From Stenogyne calaminthoides (lineage: Eukaryota; Streptophyta; Magnoliopsida; Lamiales; Lamiaceae): a stretch of 64,000 bases of DNA. The stretch covers positions 46,256,889 to 46,320,888 of the forward strand of contig JBBCBC010000002.1 in the NCBI GenBank assembly GCA_037126765.1, in the 5' to 3' direction. This document shows, piece after piece, positions 48,672-60,810 of this stretch; the stretch's first letter is position 1; the number at the start of each line of letters is the position of its first letter. The notes under the pieces are model-generated. The model worked only from the letters and a program-made list of their open reading frames with translations. It made no database searches and had not been told where the DNA came from. A program made the translations under genes and the position numbers.

Positions 48672-50245
48672 ATGGCAACGTTCTTGACTGAAAGTGACGA
48701 GCACAGAAAGAGGCACCACACATGCATGAAAGAAAGTGAGGCTTCTCCAAGCCAAGCCTGTCAAGCGTCAAAGAAGGGATACAAAACCTTTTTATGCATG
48801 GAAACACCGAACAAATACGGCTACAAGAATGTGTTCTTGACTCAACTTCTGTTATTTAAAACTGTTAAGCGAAGCTCAAGATTTGGAGTCAGTAGGCATA
48901 AATGGACAGGAAGATCTGAAGCACATCTGTGTGACAAGCTTACGTGGAATGTAACTCAAAAGAAAAAAGGGGAACAAGTCTATCTTGGTGAGTATTCATT
49001 CTTTTCAGCATTAACTTTGACAGTTTTGTCATATGAATTCCACTTTTAAGACATAAACTTAGGCTTACATTTATCAAATCTCCTCAGGTGCCTATGATAG
49101 CGAGGAAGATGCAGCAAGAGCTTATGATTTAGCAGCATTGAAGTATTGGGGTTCATCAACTTTCACCAATTTTCCTGTAAGTATATTAAACATATCATAC
49201 GCACCACCATTGGTTGCACTCTCAAATACTTACCGATCCTTGACAATTGCTGCAGATATCAGATTATGAAAAAGAACTTCAAACTATGCAGACTGCCACA
49301 AGAGAAGAGTACCTAGCTTCGTTGAGAAGGTACAGTTGAGTTTAAATACTTATCCTTCTGGTGTGATGAAAACCAGATGTTTTCACAGTGTTGAAATGGA
49401 TTATTAACTAATCAAAATCTTCCATATCGCAGAAAAAGCAGTGGGTTTTCAAGAGGGGCTTCTATGTACAGAGGAGTCGCTAGGTACATAATCCAGAAAA
49501 TACAATAAACTTCTCCTTTACTGTATATCTTTGCCAATAATCTAAACGTACGAATGAAAATGAATGCAGACAACATCAGAATGAAAGATGGGAAGCGAGA
49601 ATAGGAAGAGTCTTTGGCAATAAGTACCTCTACCTCGGCACTTACAGTAAGTAAAATAAATCTATTAAAGCACGAGAATGAAACTGAGTAAAATATGGAT
49701 TCAATATCAGACCATGATTAGCAAATTATAATCTAATATTGCAAACTATTGCTGATAGTAATGTAAAATATATATGTGCAGGCACCCAGGAAGAAGCTGC
49801 TCGAGCATACGACATTGCAGCAATAGAATACAGAGGAATTAATGCAGTCACTAATTTTGATTTGAGTACCTACATTGGAGGTTAAAGCCAGGAACAGATA
49901 ATTTAATTTCTGTTCAGGAAACAAAATTAAGCACAAAATCTCAAATTTCCTACTTACCAACAAAACGTCAAATTAATTCCATAAATAAGCAAGAGAAGCA
50001 TGGAAGATATATCCCTTTAGTTCATCTTAAAGTCTTCATCTCCTACAGCATTGGGGCTGCTCCTTAGGTCTTCGATATTCAGAGAACTGGTTGAGAAGAA
50101 CTCAAATATGTCTGAAGAAGAGAGTGACGACGAAAACACCAAGAACCTGCAACAAGCTGGTAGTAATGATGAAAGTGGGAATACATTCTACAGCATTCCA
50201 TTTTCAAACTATTCCAATAGCCACTGGATTGAGTTGCAAGGATAA
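48672..50245 (+). pseudogene. WRINKLED-like AP2 factor C (frameshifted)
   Basis: Exons: 48672-48987, 49088-49176, 49256-49329, 49433-49483, 49570-49646 and from 49787. Exon 1 is fused to VYL as in copy B. Domain 1 has lost one Arg codon (RFGVSRHKWTG, where B has RFRGVSRHKWTG) and carries two changes, R-S-E and L-C-D, where B has R-Y-E and L-W-D. The basic nuclear-signal segment is frameshifted by one base near 48745 (the other frame would give KPVKRQRRD). Domain 2 is well kept (YRGVAR, HQNERWEARIGRVFGNKYLY, IAAIEYRGINAVTNFDLS). A missing base near 49876 causes a stop after YIGG; the tail (SPTALGLLLRSSIFRELVEK) continues in another frame to 50245. Likely non-functional, or partly sequencing error. 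Confidence 0.78.
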
Positions 50246-51335
50246 CTCCATTATAAAATTCTCAGTTGTGGATATATGTATGTATGAAAAGTTTCTTTAT
50301 TTTCGGTTTTTCCCCTTTTGAAGAAAATTTTGACTCTGTCTGTGTCAATGGCACTGTAAGAAAAGCATAACACCATAGTAAACAGTTTTGAAATATATCT
50401 TCATCATTGGAAGAATTTACTTTTGCAGCTCTTCTTGAGCTGTGTGATGATTTTCAAGTTGTTGCCAGAAAAAAGTATGAAAGTGGTTATCCACACATAA
50501 GAGCAGGACTTCCAGTCTCCTGTTCGATACTCATACTCGCACCCTAGCCTCTTAAAATTCAACCATTAATTTCAAATTAAAAAAAATCTTCAAACAGATT
50601 CAGGCTGGTAACCTAATTTGAAAGCAGATCATAGGGAACTGAAATAAAATTGGAATCTGTGGGTGAAAAATCAAAATGTATTATCTGATTCATGTTCATT
50701 CTTGGGCATTTTTATTTATTTATTTCCTGAGGACAACATTAAAACATTGACAAAACATTTAATAGGCAAAACCTTGAACCAAAATACAACCAGTGGAAAA
50801 TGAATGTCCTGCAGATGATTGAGACAATGCATTTTGTTCATATATAATACTGAACACGTATGTTGAAACCTAAAAAATCCTTCTGGAAAAAAAATTGGAC
50901 GAATAAAAAAAGCCTCATAAATGAATTTTTTTAGATCTGCAACGCATTCGATGTCGGCAGAACTTGTTAAACAGTTAGCAGATTACAACATCTGTACTAT
51001 AGACACTAGAGATGCAGAATGTTAAACTACACAACTGAAATGGTTCCTCCTATGGTGTTCTATTTGTTTAATCCTCAAAAGACACAGAAAAAAAGTTAAT
51101 AGTGCAACCTATTGCTGGCCAAATTCTAGCAGAGTAACACACCATGATCCATCAGAAGCGAGGTTGCCAACATATCAGAGCATGAAGAAAGAAGAAAACT
51201 GGTATGTAGGCCAATCAATGTAAAATCAAACAACACCTTTTTTTCTCGAAAATGAATTATACATTCTGAGCAAGTGTATGGTCTCTCCATTTGAAATACA
51301 GAAGTGTCGATTCAGAAATGCTAAGCCTAACAACT
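50246..51335. other. Intergenic
   Basis: Copy C 3' flank and the 3' flank of the next gene on the minus strand. No supported gene. Confidence 0.4.
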
Positions 51336-53343
51336 TCAAAACTGTTTCCTCTTGTTCCGAAACAGCTTGTCTTTTTTTGCATACAAATAGAAAAAAGCAA
51401 AGAAAATCCCAACAGACAACATAGCAGAAGTCCATGGGAATGGTGGATCCTAAAAGCAAACAAGCGGCGCCTCTAACTCTTGAGATGCCTCATAAATCGA
51501 GAGTGTGGATGGCATACAGGTCGTGATCAGAGGACCTCAGATAATATAGAGCCATCTCATAATCGAAATGTGATATAGCAGAAATTGACTTGTCCAGCTT
51601 GTACCTAAACAAGTTCCACCTCTGGTAAAATTCAGTTCGTTGATTCTGTTTTAGAATTTTTCTATCACCTCCGTGTGCAACAATCGACTCAAGAACATCA
51701 ATTCCAGCTGTAATGCTATAATTCAGTGTTGTCAGAAGAACATTTCTCCTAGCAGCATCCTTCTGAACAAAGGACAAATCGAAGATATCTCTGAAAAAAG
51801 GCCCAAATGGCGTTTGTCCAACACTCCATGTGTAGTCCACAAAGAGCTGTTATGCCTAGAGCTCCAAACCAGATGTGTGGGTGAAACCCCCACATACTTT
51901 GCAAAATAGATCCCACTAGCGGTCTTTCAAGTTCCCGTGTCTGTGTGAAAACATGATGGCGTTACAACTATAGTCACTCACAGTCTGTGTGCTCTTAGTC
52001 CCTAACAGCTATTACCATATCTTTAAAACGCCACAGACTGGTGAAATCGACGAACAACAGAATCATATTGACATCAAGATCAAATACATACACAGGAAGA
52101 ACTCTGCCAAACTCCTCCTCAGGCAACTCACCTACCCTTCTAAACTCCTCCACCGATTCCAAGATTGTCTGGTGCAAACGCTTCGAGTCCAAATACTCAC
52201 TGACAATCAAAGTGTAGTTATCAAACAAGTACCTAGAAGTGTAAGATGTGGTAGCCCTCGCGATAGCAAACGAGCAAATGGAGCACTCAAAAGAACTTCA
52301 CCTCATATTTCCTAAAGCTCAAACTCTGATCCCTCAACAACAGCTCATGATTATTAACCTCATCCATAAAAGTCCTCTCTATCGAATCCCAATCTAACCC
52401 CGCACTACCACCATCCCCCATGTATATGAACAAATTCAACAATCAATTTATTCTCCATAGGCACAGGAATTCTCAAAAGAGGGACGAGAAGTACCTGATA
52501 AGCACTCCACACCAGCGAAGCCAAATCGGAAAGCAACGCCTTCTGCGACTTAGGCCGGCCATGTAGCGCTGCCAATGGATGAAACTCGCCCTTCGGCAAG
52601 ACGCCATCGCCCGATAAAAAGCCGGCCCGTAGTCCACCGGTCCAGCTCCCAAATCGATCCACATGTAGCGATCTTTTCCGGTCCAGACGCTGCCTAAGCA
52701 TTTGGTAAAACCCGGCGAGCTGTCGCCAGGGGTGTAGCTGTACGCGTACGGTTTACCTTGCGATCCGAGATGGATAATGTAGATGTGGAAGGAGTTACTG
52801 TGCTTCTCCTTTTCGAAGTCATCGTGGATAATTTGATCGATGATGGAGTGAGGGACGGGGGCGAGGGGGATCGGAGGGGGAGGGGAGGAGGTGAGATGCG
52901 AATTAATGGCGGATGAGAGGGACGCGGAGAGAAGGATGGGACAACGAGGGGGTTAGGTGGAGGGAATGGGAGAGGGAGAGGTGGTGGCCGGAGGGGGCGA
53001 AGGGGTGATGACGTGGAAGAGATCGGAGGTGACGGCGGAGGAGATGAAGGAGGCGAGAATGGAGGGGGGGAGGAGGGGGTGAAGGAAGGTGGGGCCGACT
53101 AGGTGGACTGTGACAGGGATGGGGAGATTGAGGGAAAGGAGGGAGGTGGGGATTGGGGGGTAGGTGGGGGAGGGATGGGCAAGGGTTTTTTCAGGGTGGA
53201 GGGAGAGAGGAGAAGGAATCGTTGGCGGCTAGTGGATCTTTCCGGGCTTGCTGGTTGAGGAAAAGAGTCCAGCCCGATGATTGGGGCGGCGGAGGCAGCG
53301 GCGATGAGGAGGAGGAGAAAGGGAGCACGGCGGCTGGGGGCAT
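51336..53343 (-). CDS. Conserved plant secretory/membrane protein (At3g28720-like)
   Basis: Apparently intronless. Conserved blocks in order: IIDQIIHDDFEKEKHSNSF, the blocks around SYTPGDSSPGFTKCLG and DRYMWIDLGAGPVDYGPA, then GVLPKGEFHPLAALHGRPKS, VWSAYQVLLVPLLRIPVPME, FDNYTLIVSEYLDSKRLHQT, PVYVFDLDVN, FTQTRELERPLVGSILQSMW, DYTWSVGQTPFGPF, VQKDAARRNVLLTTLNYS, ALYYLRSSDHDLYAIH and a C-terminal hydrophobic helix (SVGIFFAFFYLYAKKDKLFR). I recall this as a widely conserved plant protein related to SPOT1, with no firm biochemical role. The N-terminus is Pro-rich and its start (53343) uncertain. Many single-base shifts (near 52612, 52000, 51960, 51890, 51843) and a TAG near 51423 break the frame as sequenced. 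Confidence 0.65.
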
Positions 53344-53783
53344 TTTGGCGATGGAGGGTGGAGGGAGGACCGATGGGGGCTTTGAAGTGAAGATTGACTT
53401 GGTGAGAGTGGAACAAGGAAAAGAAGGTTGGTCGATTGTGATTTTTTTTTTTTTTTTCTTTTTAGGAAAACAGTAAAATATTAGTAATTTATTTTCTTGA
53501 TTTTGATCGATTTAAGTGTTAAATCTTGCATATGAGCCGTTGGAATTCCACAAAAGAAAAAAAAAAAGATTGAGACGATTGGTGAAGCATGGATAGAAAA
53601 GACATCATCTTATTGTAAATTTTATTAATAATTAACATTAAAATCCATAGTTTAGAAGTTTGCAACAAAAAAATAAATCCAGGAGAAGGAACGATTTGCT
53701 TGCAACTACTGAAATTTGACCACTATTACTTTCTATTTTCCTGCAAAATCAATTTAAATAAATTCTCAAAATAAAATCAACTA
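53344..53783. other. Intergenic
   Basis: The 5' flank of the minus-strand gene to the left and 3' flank of the WD40 gene. A T-run lies at about 53442-53458. Confidence 0.35.
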
Positions 53784-56680
53784 CTACTGCCAATCTTGTT
53801 CAGAATCACTACCACCCGAATTGGAATCCCAGAACTTGGAACAGGACGGACTTTCTTCCGATGCATCCGTTGAGAAATAACAAGTAGCAGTCTTGAAATC
53901 CCTGACACACACTCTGGCAGTTTCTTCGTCCAACACCACCGAAGTAACAATTCGACACCCATCAACGGCTATTGCTGAGCATCCAGAGGGTTGATCTGAA
54001 GCAGAAGCAATGAAGGAGTTTGTGCGTTTACCAGTATCCACTTCCCAAACATTGACATATGGATCATCTGGTCCACCCGTAACGATCTTGAATGAATCCA
54101 TGAACACATGCTTTATAGGGCCAACATGCCCATCCAGTTCAACACTTGGTTTGGAAACACTCCTGATATCCCATAGCATTGCTCTGCCAATCATTTACAC
54201 ATAATTAATATGTAACTACGAAAGCATCTTCATAATAACTGTTCCCTCTTAATTTCAATGGATATTAAATGTACATTACCAGTATCAATGAATCCACGAG
54301 GATATAGCAGAGTGAAAATTGAGGAATTCAGATATAACATGCAAATATGCAGCAAATAAAAGTTCATTACCTGTCAGTTTCACCTATACAAAATGTAGAT
54401 TTTGTGGGCAATATTTCAAACGTATGTACTTTTGTGTGCTGGTCTAAAGTGAATTTTTATGCATTGTTCTAAAAATCAACTGCTGTTACGGAGGAGCCAG
54501 CAGCAACATAGAAACAGTGATTCATGGCATTTAATACCCACAGGTCCAAGGGGTCCCACACAACTTGATGAGCGAATAGAAGATGATACTGTCATAGTGT
54601 CCCAGACCCTAACCTATCAATTACTTGTGGTTAGAAGGCACAACAGTCCATGAAACACACAAACAAACCCAGATGGCCAGATCCAACATAATAAATTAAT
54701 AATCATACATGACACAATTCAATAGACCCAATATGTGGTCGCTTTTAGTCTCAGAGAAGTCCATTCAATGAAAACCATCGGAAGTTAAAGACTAGGAAGT
54801 GGGGGGACGGGAACCTGTATACGAAAAACAAAACAATGTGAGCATTTTCACAAAAAGTAGATTACCTTACCATTCTTTTGCAATGCTGACTAACAGAGAT
54901 GATTTGTGCCTGACAAGAGAAAAGAGCATAAACTTTAAGGTAAATGCCAACGGGTATTAGTTACAGGGATGAATCAAAGAAAGATAAAAAACAACAGGAA
55001 AACATACCCAGCAACAGACATCAGTGATACAGCCTTATCATGCCCATGAAGTGTGGCCTTCAAAGCATGTTGGCCTCATTTTCCAGAGGAGAAAATGGAC
55101 CAGAGGCGGACTGTTCCATCTTCACCTCCACTAGCAAATATTTTTCCAGTATCATCACCCAATAGTTTATCTGAGAAAGCGTAAGCACTGGGCCACTATG
55201 TCCTTTGAAGCATCGGTTCCCTCCTAAGAATCACAGACATATGAACTTAAGGGTAATTTATCAGATGTAATAAATGTGAATTTTGTATCTGTCAACTATG
55301 GAAAGTTATAGACAACCCAATTTTCAGGGGAGCTTAAATTGGGATTGAGAAATAATTAGAGTGGCTCTGAGGGCTATTTCGTATTTGTAGATAAATTTGC
55401 CACATATGCTCCTCATGATACCTTTGACCACAGGAACACAATGATCATTGCTTGATGTTATCAGAATACTATCATCTCTTTCAGAATCACTTTGATGTAG
55501 GTATGCCTCACTGGATGAAAACAATCTGCAGATCACATCGATTATGGTCAACACTCCGAATAACAATTTGCAAATATCTAGAATAGTAAAGCCAAAGCTT
55601 CCAGAAAAGGTTTGCCCACATCACTTATATCAAAATATTGCATCTATATAGTTAATCTTTCATATGATACAAAGGTTATGCTCAAACCTTCTTCCCTTGC
55701 ACTTAAAGTATGAGAATGAGTAATTGCAAATAGTTGAAAACCCAATACATTGTACTAAAAGAAGAGAAATAGAAAAATTCCTAACCTCACACAAGTAACT
55801 CTAGCATTATGGTTACCACGAAGTGAGCAAGACATACCTCCATCGATGATGCTGTCATTCTGCAAGGAGTGTACGGATGTACCCTAGAAATGTAATCCAG
55901 TTGAACAAACTAATTTTATCAACACAATAATTGATCATGATGAACAAGTAAGAGAAATGAACAAAATTAACGAAAAGGGCTCCAGGTTTGAGTTGAAAGC
56001 AAGTACCTGCGAGAATATAATGTTGTTTTTGTCGAACAATAAGTGGTGTGGAGGTTTTCCAGTAATATATACATCATTAAGTAGGGGATCAACATATTTA
56101 AACTGATACAAAGCAGTATGCCTTGAAAGATAAGCATCCCTAGTGCTGGATGCTTGATTAGACAGAGCACAACCTCCGGCCACTCTTGCCTGCTAATTCC
56201 AACAGTAGTAAGAACATATGGGTTTTTTATATACCAGTAAGAAGTAAGAACTATGGTTGACAAGCAGAAAATGCTACAGGAGAGAGATGCCATATCATAA
56301 AACTCATGCAAACAAATGAAAACCTAGTCGTAGAATCATCACATATAACATGGTAAAATTGATTTCCTATTGATACAAACGATGTCTCCAAGTTCAAATT
56401 CGTTCAAATCGACCAGGATAAAACATTTAAATAGCAAAATTTCTATAAATTTCCCAATTTCATGAAATGAAAAAACTCACAACATTAAAATAAGCGACCT
56501 GTAAAAGTGATTGCCAAATAGAATCAGCGTAGGCGACTTTGTAGAGGTATTTACATCGATATGGCCAAGCTGGAGACATCTCGGAGGTTGAGGTAACTCG
56601 CTGCAGTGAGTCAGGGCATCTATGTCTAGATTCGTTATGCTCGTGGAGCTCCGACACGATGATGACGGGTCTGCTCGCAT
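53784..56680 (-). CDS. F-box/WD40-repeat protein (At3g52030-like)
   Basis: Likely substrate adaptor of an SCF ubiquitin ligase (inference from domains). The ATG at 56680 begins MRADPSSSCRSSTSITNLDI; an F-box-like segment follows in shifted frames (YLNLRDVSSLAIS, KYLYKVAYADSIWQSLLQ), ending exon 1 at 56499. Later exons: about 56007-56196 (RHTALYQFKYVDPLLNDVYI), 55788-55884 (SCSLRGNHNARVTCVR), about 55424-55527 (DDSILITSSNDHCV), about 55009-55224 (CFKGHSGPVLTLS, GKIFASGGEDGTVRLWS, LHGHDKAVSLMSVAG), about 54900 (HKSSLLVSIAK), about 54498-54640 (RVWDTMTVSS) and 53784-54184 (AMLWDIRSVSKPSVELDGHV, GGPDDPYVNVWEVDTGK). The tail is acidic and ends SDSEQDWQ. The WD motifs are clear. Single-base shifts in the F-box, at 55430, 55104 and 54500 interrupt the frame. 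Confidence 0.8.
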
Positions 56681-57249
56681 CTTGATTTCACTTCGAGTTG
56701 GGTGTTAGGCGGAAGCTAGGTGGCGGTGATGGGATGAAGACGGCGGCGCTGGGGCCGCGATGTGATGCTTTTGACGGAGGTGGAAAAAAAATGAGTAGGT
56801 AAGGAGTGGTCGACGAAGGAAATAAATTAGGATTTCTTTTCCTTAGGATAGAAGTGGTATTTCAAAGGTTGGTGTATTAGTCTATTCGATAAAAATAGTG
56901 GGTGAATTAATACGATGGGGTGTACTAATTAAAAAAGGTGCAGATAACATGGGCCTGCAAAATTTAGCAACTAGATCCGTTACCCATTTTGGCCCATATT
57001 TTTTGGGCCACGGCCTATTAAATATCAAATATGCCTCAATTATTAATATAATTATTACCATTTTTATAATATTATCAATTTTTATTTCTGGTATTTTCAC
57101 AAAAACTCCCCCCCAAACAAAAACCAGCTTCCTCTTCACCCCATCCCTTCCCTCCGCGACAAATCTCTACCTTAAACTCTTTCCAAGCCTTGGGGTTTCT
57201 CGAAGGATCATATCGAATTTCCTTCTCCGATCCGCTTCAGATCTGTAGC
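56681..57249. promoter_or_regulatory. Shared 5' region between the WD40 gene and VHA-d
   Basis: A divergent promoter region of about 570 bp between the starts at 56680 (-) and 57250 (+). It contains the CT-rich leader of the V-ATPase gene (57100-57200). Confidence 0.4.
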
Positions 57250-60200
57250 ATGTACGGATTCAAGCACTTACCTTCAATGTTCACGGTGGTTACCTGGAGG
57301 CCATCGTCCGAGGATACCGCTCGGCCTCCTCACCGCCGCCGATTACAACAATTTGTGCCAGTGCGAAACTCTTGACGACATCAAAATGCACCTCTCCGCC
57401 ACCGAATACGGGCCCTATCTCCCAAAACGGTTAGTCTATTGACACTATAGTCGTTCGATTATTGGAGACGTGCTTAGTAATTTCGTTGAGATGTTGAGGA
57501 ATTGTATTATCTTCATATGATTGTTGTATTTTTCGGTTCTAGTAGGTTGATCAGCTTGATTCTGTCTCATTTTTACGAGTTAGCAAAAATTGTGTCCATG
57601 TACTCTTTCCGTGGGATTTTTCTGGATCAAAGATATAGACAACAAAGTAATTGGCTTATTCTCACATAATAGTTTAGTAAGTTGTAGTCAATTGAAATAG
57701 TCGATTTCATTAAGTGACTATAGCTAGTTTTGTTGATGGAGCGGCATGCTGCTCTAGCGAACTCAGTTTTGCCTTTAGCAAATTGAAATTCGTCTTATTA
57801 TAGCACCAAAAGTTTCTTTTTACTTTCTATTGGAAGGGAGTTTCCTTTGAGTAGATCTTGCTAAGACAAACTCACGGTGAGGCGGAGTATAATTTGGGAA
57901 TGACAACTTTAATACTTTGGAAGGGATGGGTGTTAATGTGTGCTAGTTTGTGAACTGTCTCACACAAGTTTTTCCGATTTCCTTTATATGTGTGCTTGTT
58001 CGGTCTTGGAGTCAGCAGGTTGACCAACATGGTTTTTCATGTTACCAATGTTTCGCCTCGGAATTTAATTCAGCTGCATTGCTTAATGCTTACCTGTCTG
58101 CTGTCTATGAGTAGTTTATTTATAAAGTGGAGTTAGTTCCTTCCATTAATTTTCATTGACCTTTTATAGTTCATCCTTCATTACTGTCTGTAATTTGGGG
58201 GTTATATTAGCTTGTTAAAGTGTACTTATTGTTTGTCTATGATATTGCAGAGCCCTCTCCGCTGCATGCAACAACAATAGTGGAGAAATGCACCCTTAAA
58301 TTAGTCGGATTTAGTACAAACACATGCTAACCCAGGCCACTGAGCCTCTATCCACCTTTTAGAGTATATCACGTAAATATATCTCTCTTTTGACAGTTTT
58401 CGTATGCATACTCAGTTGGTGAATTAAAATTTTTTGACAATTCGTCAAAATACTATTACAAGGGTGCATAGACACTACGGTTTCAATCAATGTTCAAGTG
58501 GTTTATTTGTTACAAATAAGGCAGGTCTGCATTATTTTAATCAAATAGTGTAATCAAAACCTTTTAGCGCATTTCTTTTAATTGCAAGTAGCTCATTTTT
58601 GGCTGGATTCTTTTATATCTAGTTGAAAATAGGCCTGTTTTTGAAATTAAAGTTTTTTTTTATAGAGATGCCTGCTGAATCAAATTTACTACTCTTGCTA
58701 TTTTATGTAAATAATGTAAGTATTAGAGTACATTTTGATAGTGCCTTGTTTGTACTAATAATGTGCAAAGTGGTTTTACTTTCATGATGCTACAAATAGT
58801 TCTTGTGTCAGGTTGAGTCTTGCCAGCTGTATGTGTTTATTGTTTGGTTGTTTAGGGATAATCAGATAGCTTATTTCTGTTTTATGCATAATTTTATCAG
58901 AGACTCGGCTAAATGAAGGTAGGAGTATATATCTAACCATAGATAGTTTCTATTAACCTATTATTATAGACTTGCCTTGGCACAGGCAACTGTGACTACT
59001 TTGTTAGTTGTGACACTTTGCTATTTTTTTTGGTGGGCATTTTGCTCTTTTCTGCCTACCACTTTTCCACTAGAGATGTGCTCTTTGAACTAAAAGGAAA
59101 AAAAATCATTATTGACCTTTAACTGGTTGCTTATTATTTAGATCGTACATGATACGACAATGTTGTGCTAATTGTCACTGGAACTTTGCATGAGAGAGAT
59201 GTTCAAGAATTGTTGGAGAAATGTCATCCTCTGGGAATGTTTGACAGGTAGTATACCGTATACCTTAATTGAACTTTTACATGCCTACATTGACATCACT
59301 AGATAACTTTGCCATTCATTGATGCAGCATTGCTACTCTGGCGGTAGCTCTCAGAATATGAGGAGCTATACAGACTGCTTGTGGACACGCCTCTAGCTCC
59401 ATACTTCTCCCGAGTGCATAACTTCAGAGGTATTGAATAGCAGCTGCTTTAACCTGATTTTGTTTCTTAATTATTTTTTTATAAAAATTAATTAGAATAC
59501 ACTGCTATATTGATTAGTGAATTTATATGCTGAAAAATAATAAAATATGAATACTGCAGATTTGTGTTTTGAGTGTTTATTATTCTTGTTATTATTGTTA
59601 TTGTTATCATCACGGCATTTCTTATTTTTTGGGAATTTTTTAGTAGGACTTGGATGACATGAATATAGAAATTATGAGAAATACTCTTTACAAGGCATAC
59701 CTTGAGGATTTCTACAGATTTTGTCAGGTAAATGACAATTCTGCAATGTATCAAGGCTCCTTTTCTTTTGCTACTATTTTCTCTGGTTCTTTATCCACTT
59801 CTAACCTAAGAATCTACAAATATAGAAAAACTTGGCGGCGCCACTGCAGAGATTATGTCTGATCTCCTGGCATTTGAGGCTGATAGAAGGGCAGTCAATA
59901 TCACTATAAAACAGGTTTTGGTTGGAGTTCTGAAAATATTTTTGTAAAGGAGTACTAGATATAATATTCTGATGCTTCACATGCTTTCTGTGTCCAGCAT
60001 TGGCACTGAGCTTACTCGAGATGATCGTAGGAAGTTATATTCTAATTTTGGCTTACTGTAAGGGCTTCTGCACCAGCTCTCTATATATTTGATACTGTTC
60101 AAGCTCTTTTTTCCTGCTACTAATGAATATCATTGTTTTGATAGATATCCTTATGGTCATGAAAAGCTTGCTATTTGTCGAGATATAGATCAGGTAATTA

Positions 60201-60810
60201 TGATTTTTCTTTTGAAGCTCCTGTCTTTCAACTTTCATGGAGTGCTTTCTTTTTTCTTTTTCTTTTTCAAACTTTGATTGTTAAAATGCAATTTTGTTAA
60301 GTTATTTTCAATAGCAGTTGCACTCCTATTTATTTCTCGTCATTCTAAGTAACTATAATTTTTGTAATTGCCCAATCCTTCTAGGTTCGTGGTGCCATGG
60401 AAAAATACCCTCATATCAGGCCATATTTTCTAAACTCTCCTATGGCGAGAGTCAGATACTTGACAAGGCCTTTTATGAGGAGGAAGTGAAACGACTTTGC
60501 TTATCTTTTGAGCAGCAGGTTTGTATTTCAGGGCTTAAACATTTTTCTAAGAGAAATAGCCTGTCTACTTTTACCATCTTTCTGTATTTCTCTGTCATTT
60601 TATTTCTCAACCCGTTGATTCTAGTTTTGCAATAATGAATCGAGATTTAATATATCCTATAAACTTTGGTGGATGCAGTTCCATTATGGTGTATTTTTTT
60701 TGCTTACATGAGGTTGAAGAGCAGGATCAGGAACTTGATGTGGATATCTGAATCGTTGCACAAAACCAGAAGTCGAGAGTGCAATTTATAGTGTTGTTTT
60801 TATATTCTAG
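57250..60810 (+). CDS. VHA-d: V-type proton ATPase subunit d
   Basis: Subunit d couples the V1 rotor to the Vo ring of the vacuolar/endomembrane proton pump (family knowledge). Ten exons: 57250-57429, 58251-58372, 59142-59247, 59328-59429, 59647-59727, 59826-59914, 59998-60057, 60145-60193, 60385-60518 and 60679-60810. Signatures in order: MYGF at the start, DYNNLCQCETLDDIKMHLSA, TTIVEKCTLKLV, VTGTLHERDVQELLEKCHPL, DLDDMNIEIMRNTLYKAYLE, GGATAEIMSDLLAFEADRRA, IGTELTRDDRRKLYSNFGLL, YPYGHEKLAICRDIDQ, FSKLSYGESQILDKAFYEEE, then FHYGV and RNLMWISES. Length fits the usual 351 residues. Several one-base shifts (near 57264, 57332, 59357, 59910, 60405, 60705) and altered bases near 58302 break the frame. 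The intact splice layout argues for sequencing indels. Confidence 0.9.
57858..57975. repeat. Dispersed repeat (copy 2 of 2) in VHA-d intron 1
   Basis: Resembles 44461-44590 (GAGTATAATTTGGGAATGAC, ACTTTGGAAGGGATGGGTGT, CTGTCTCACACAAG). It lies inside the first V-ATPase intron. Confidence 0.5.

Noticed and set aside
53099..53476. Overlapping ORFs on both strands (Pro/Ser-rich and Gly/Arg-rich)
   Set aside because: Low-complexity CT/GA-rich leader of the minus-strand gene. The plus-strand reading has no domain.
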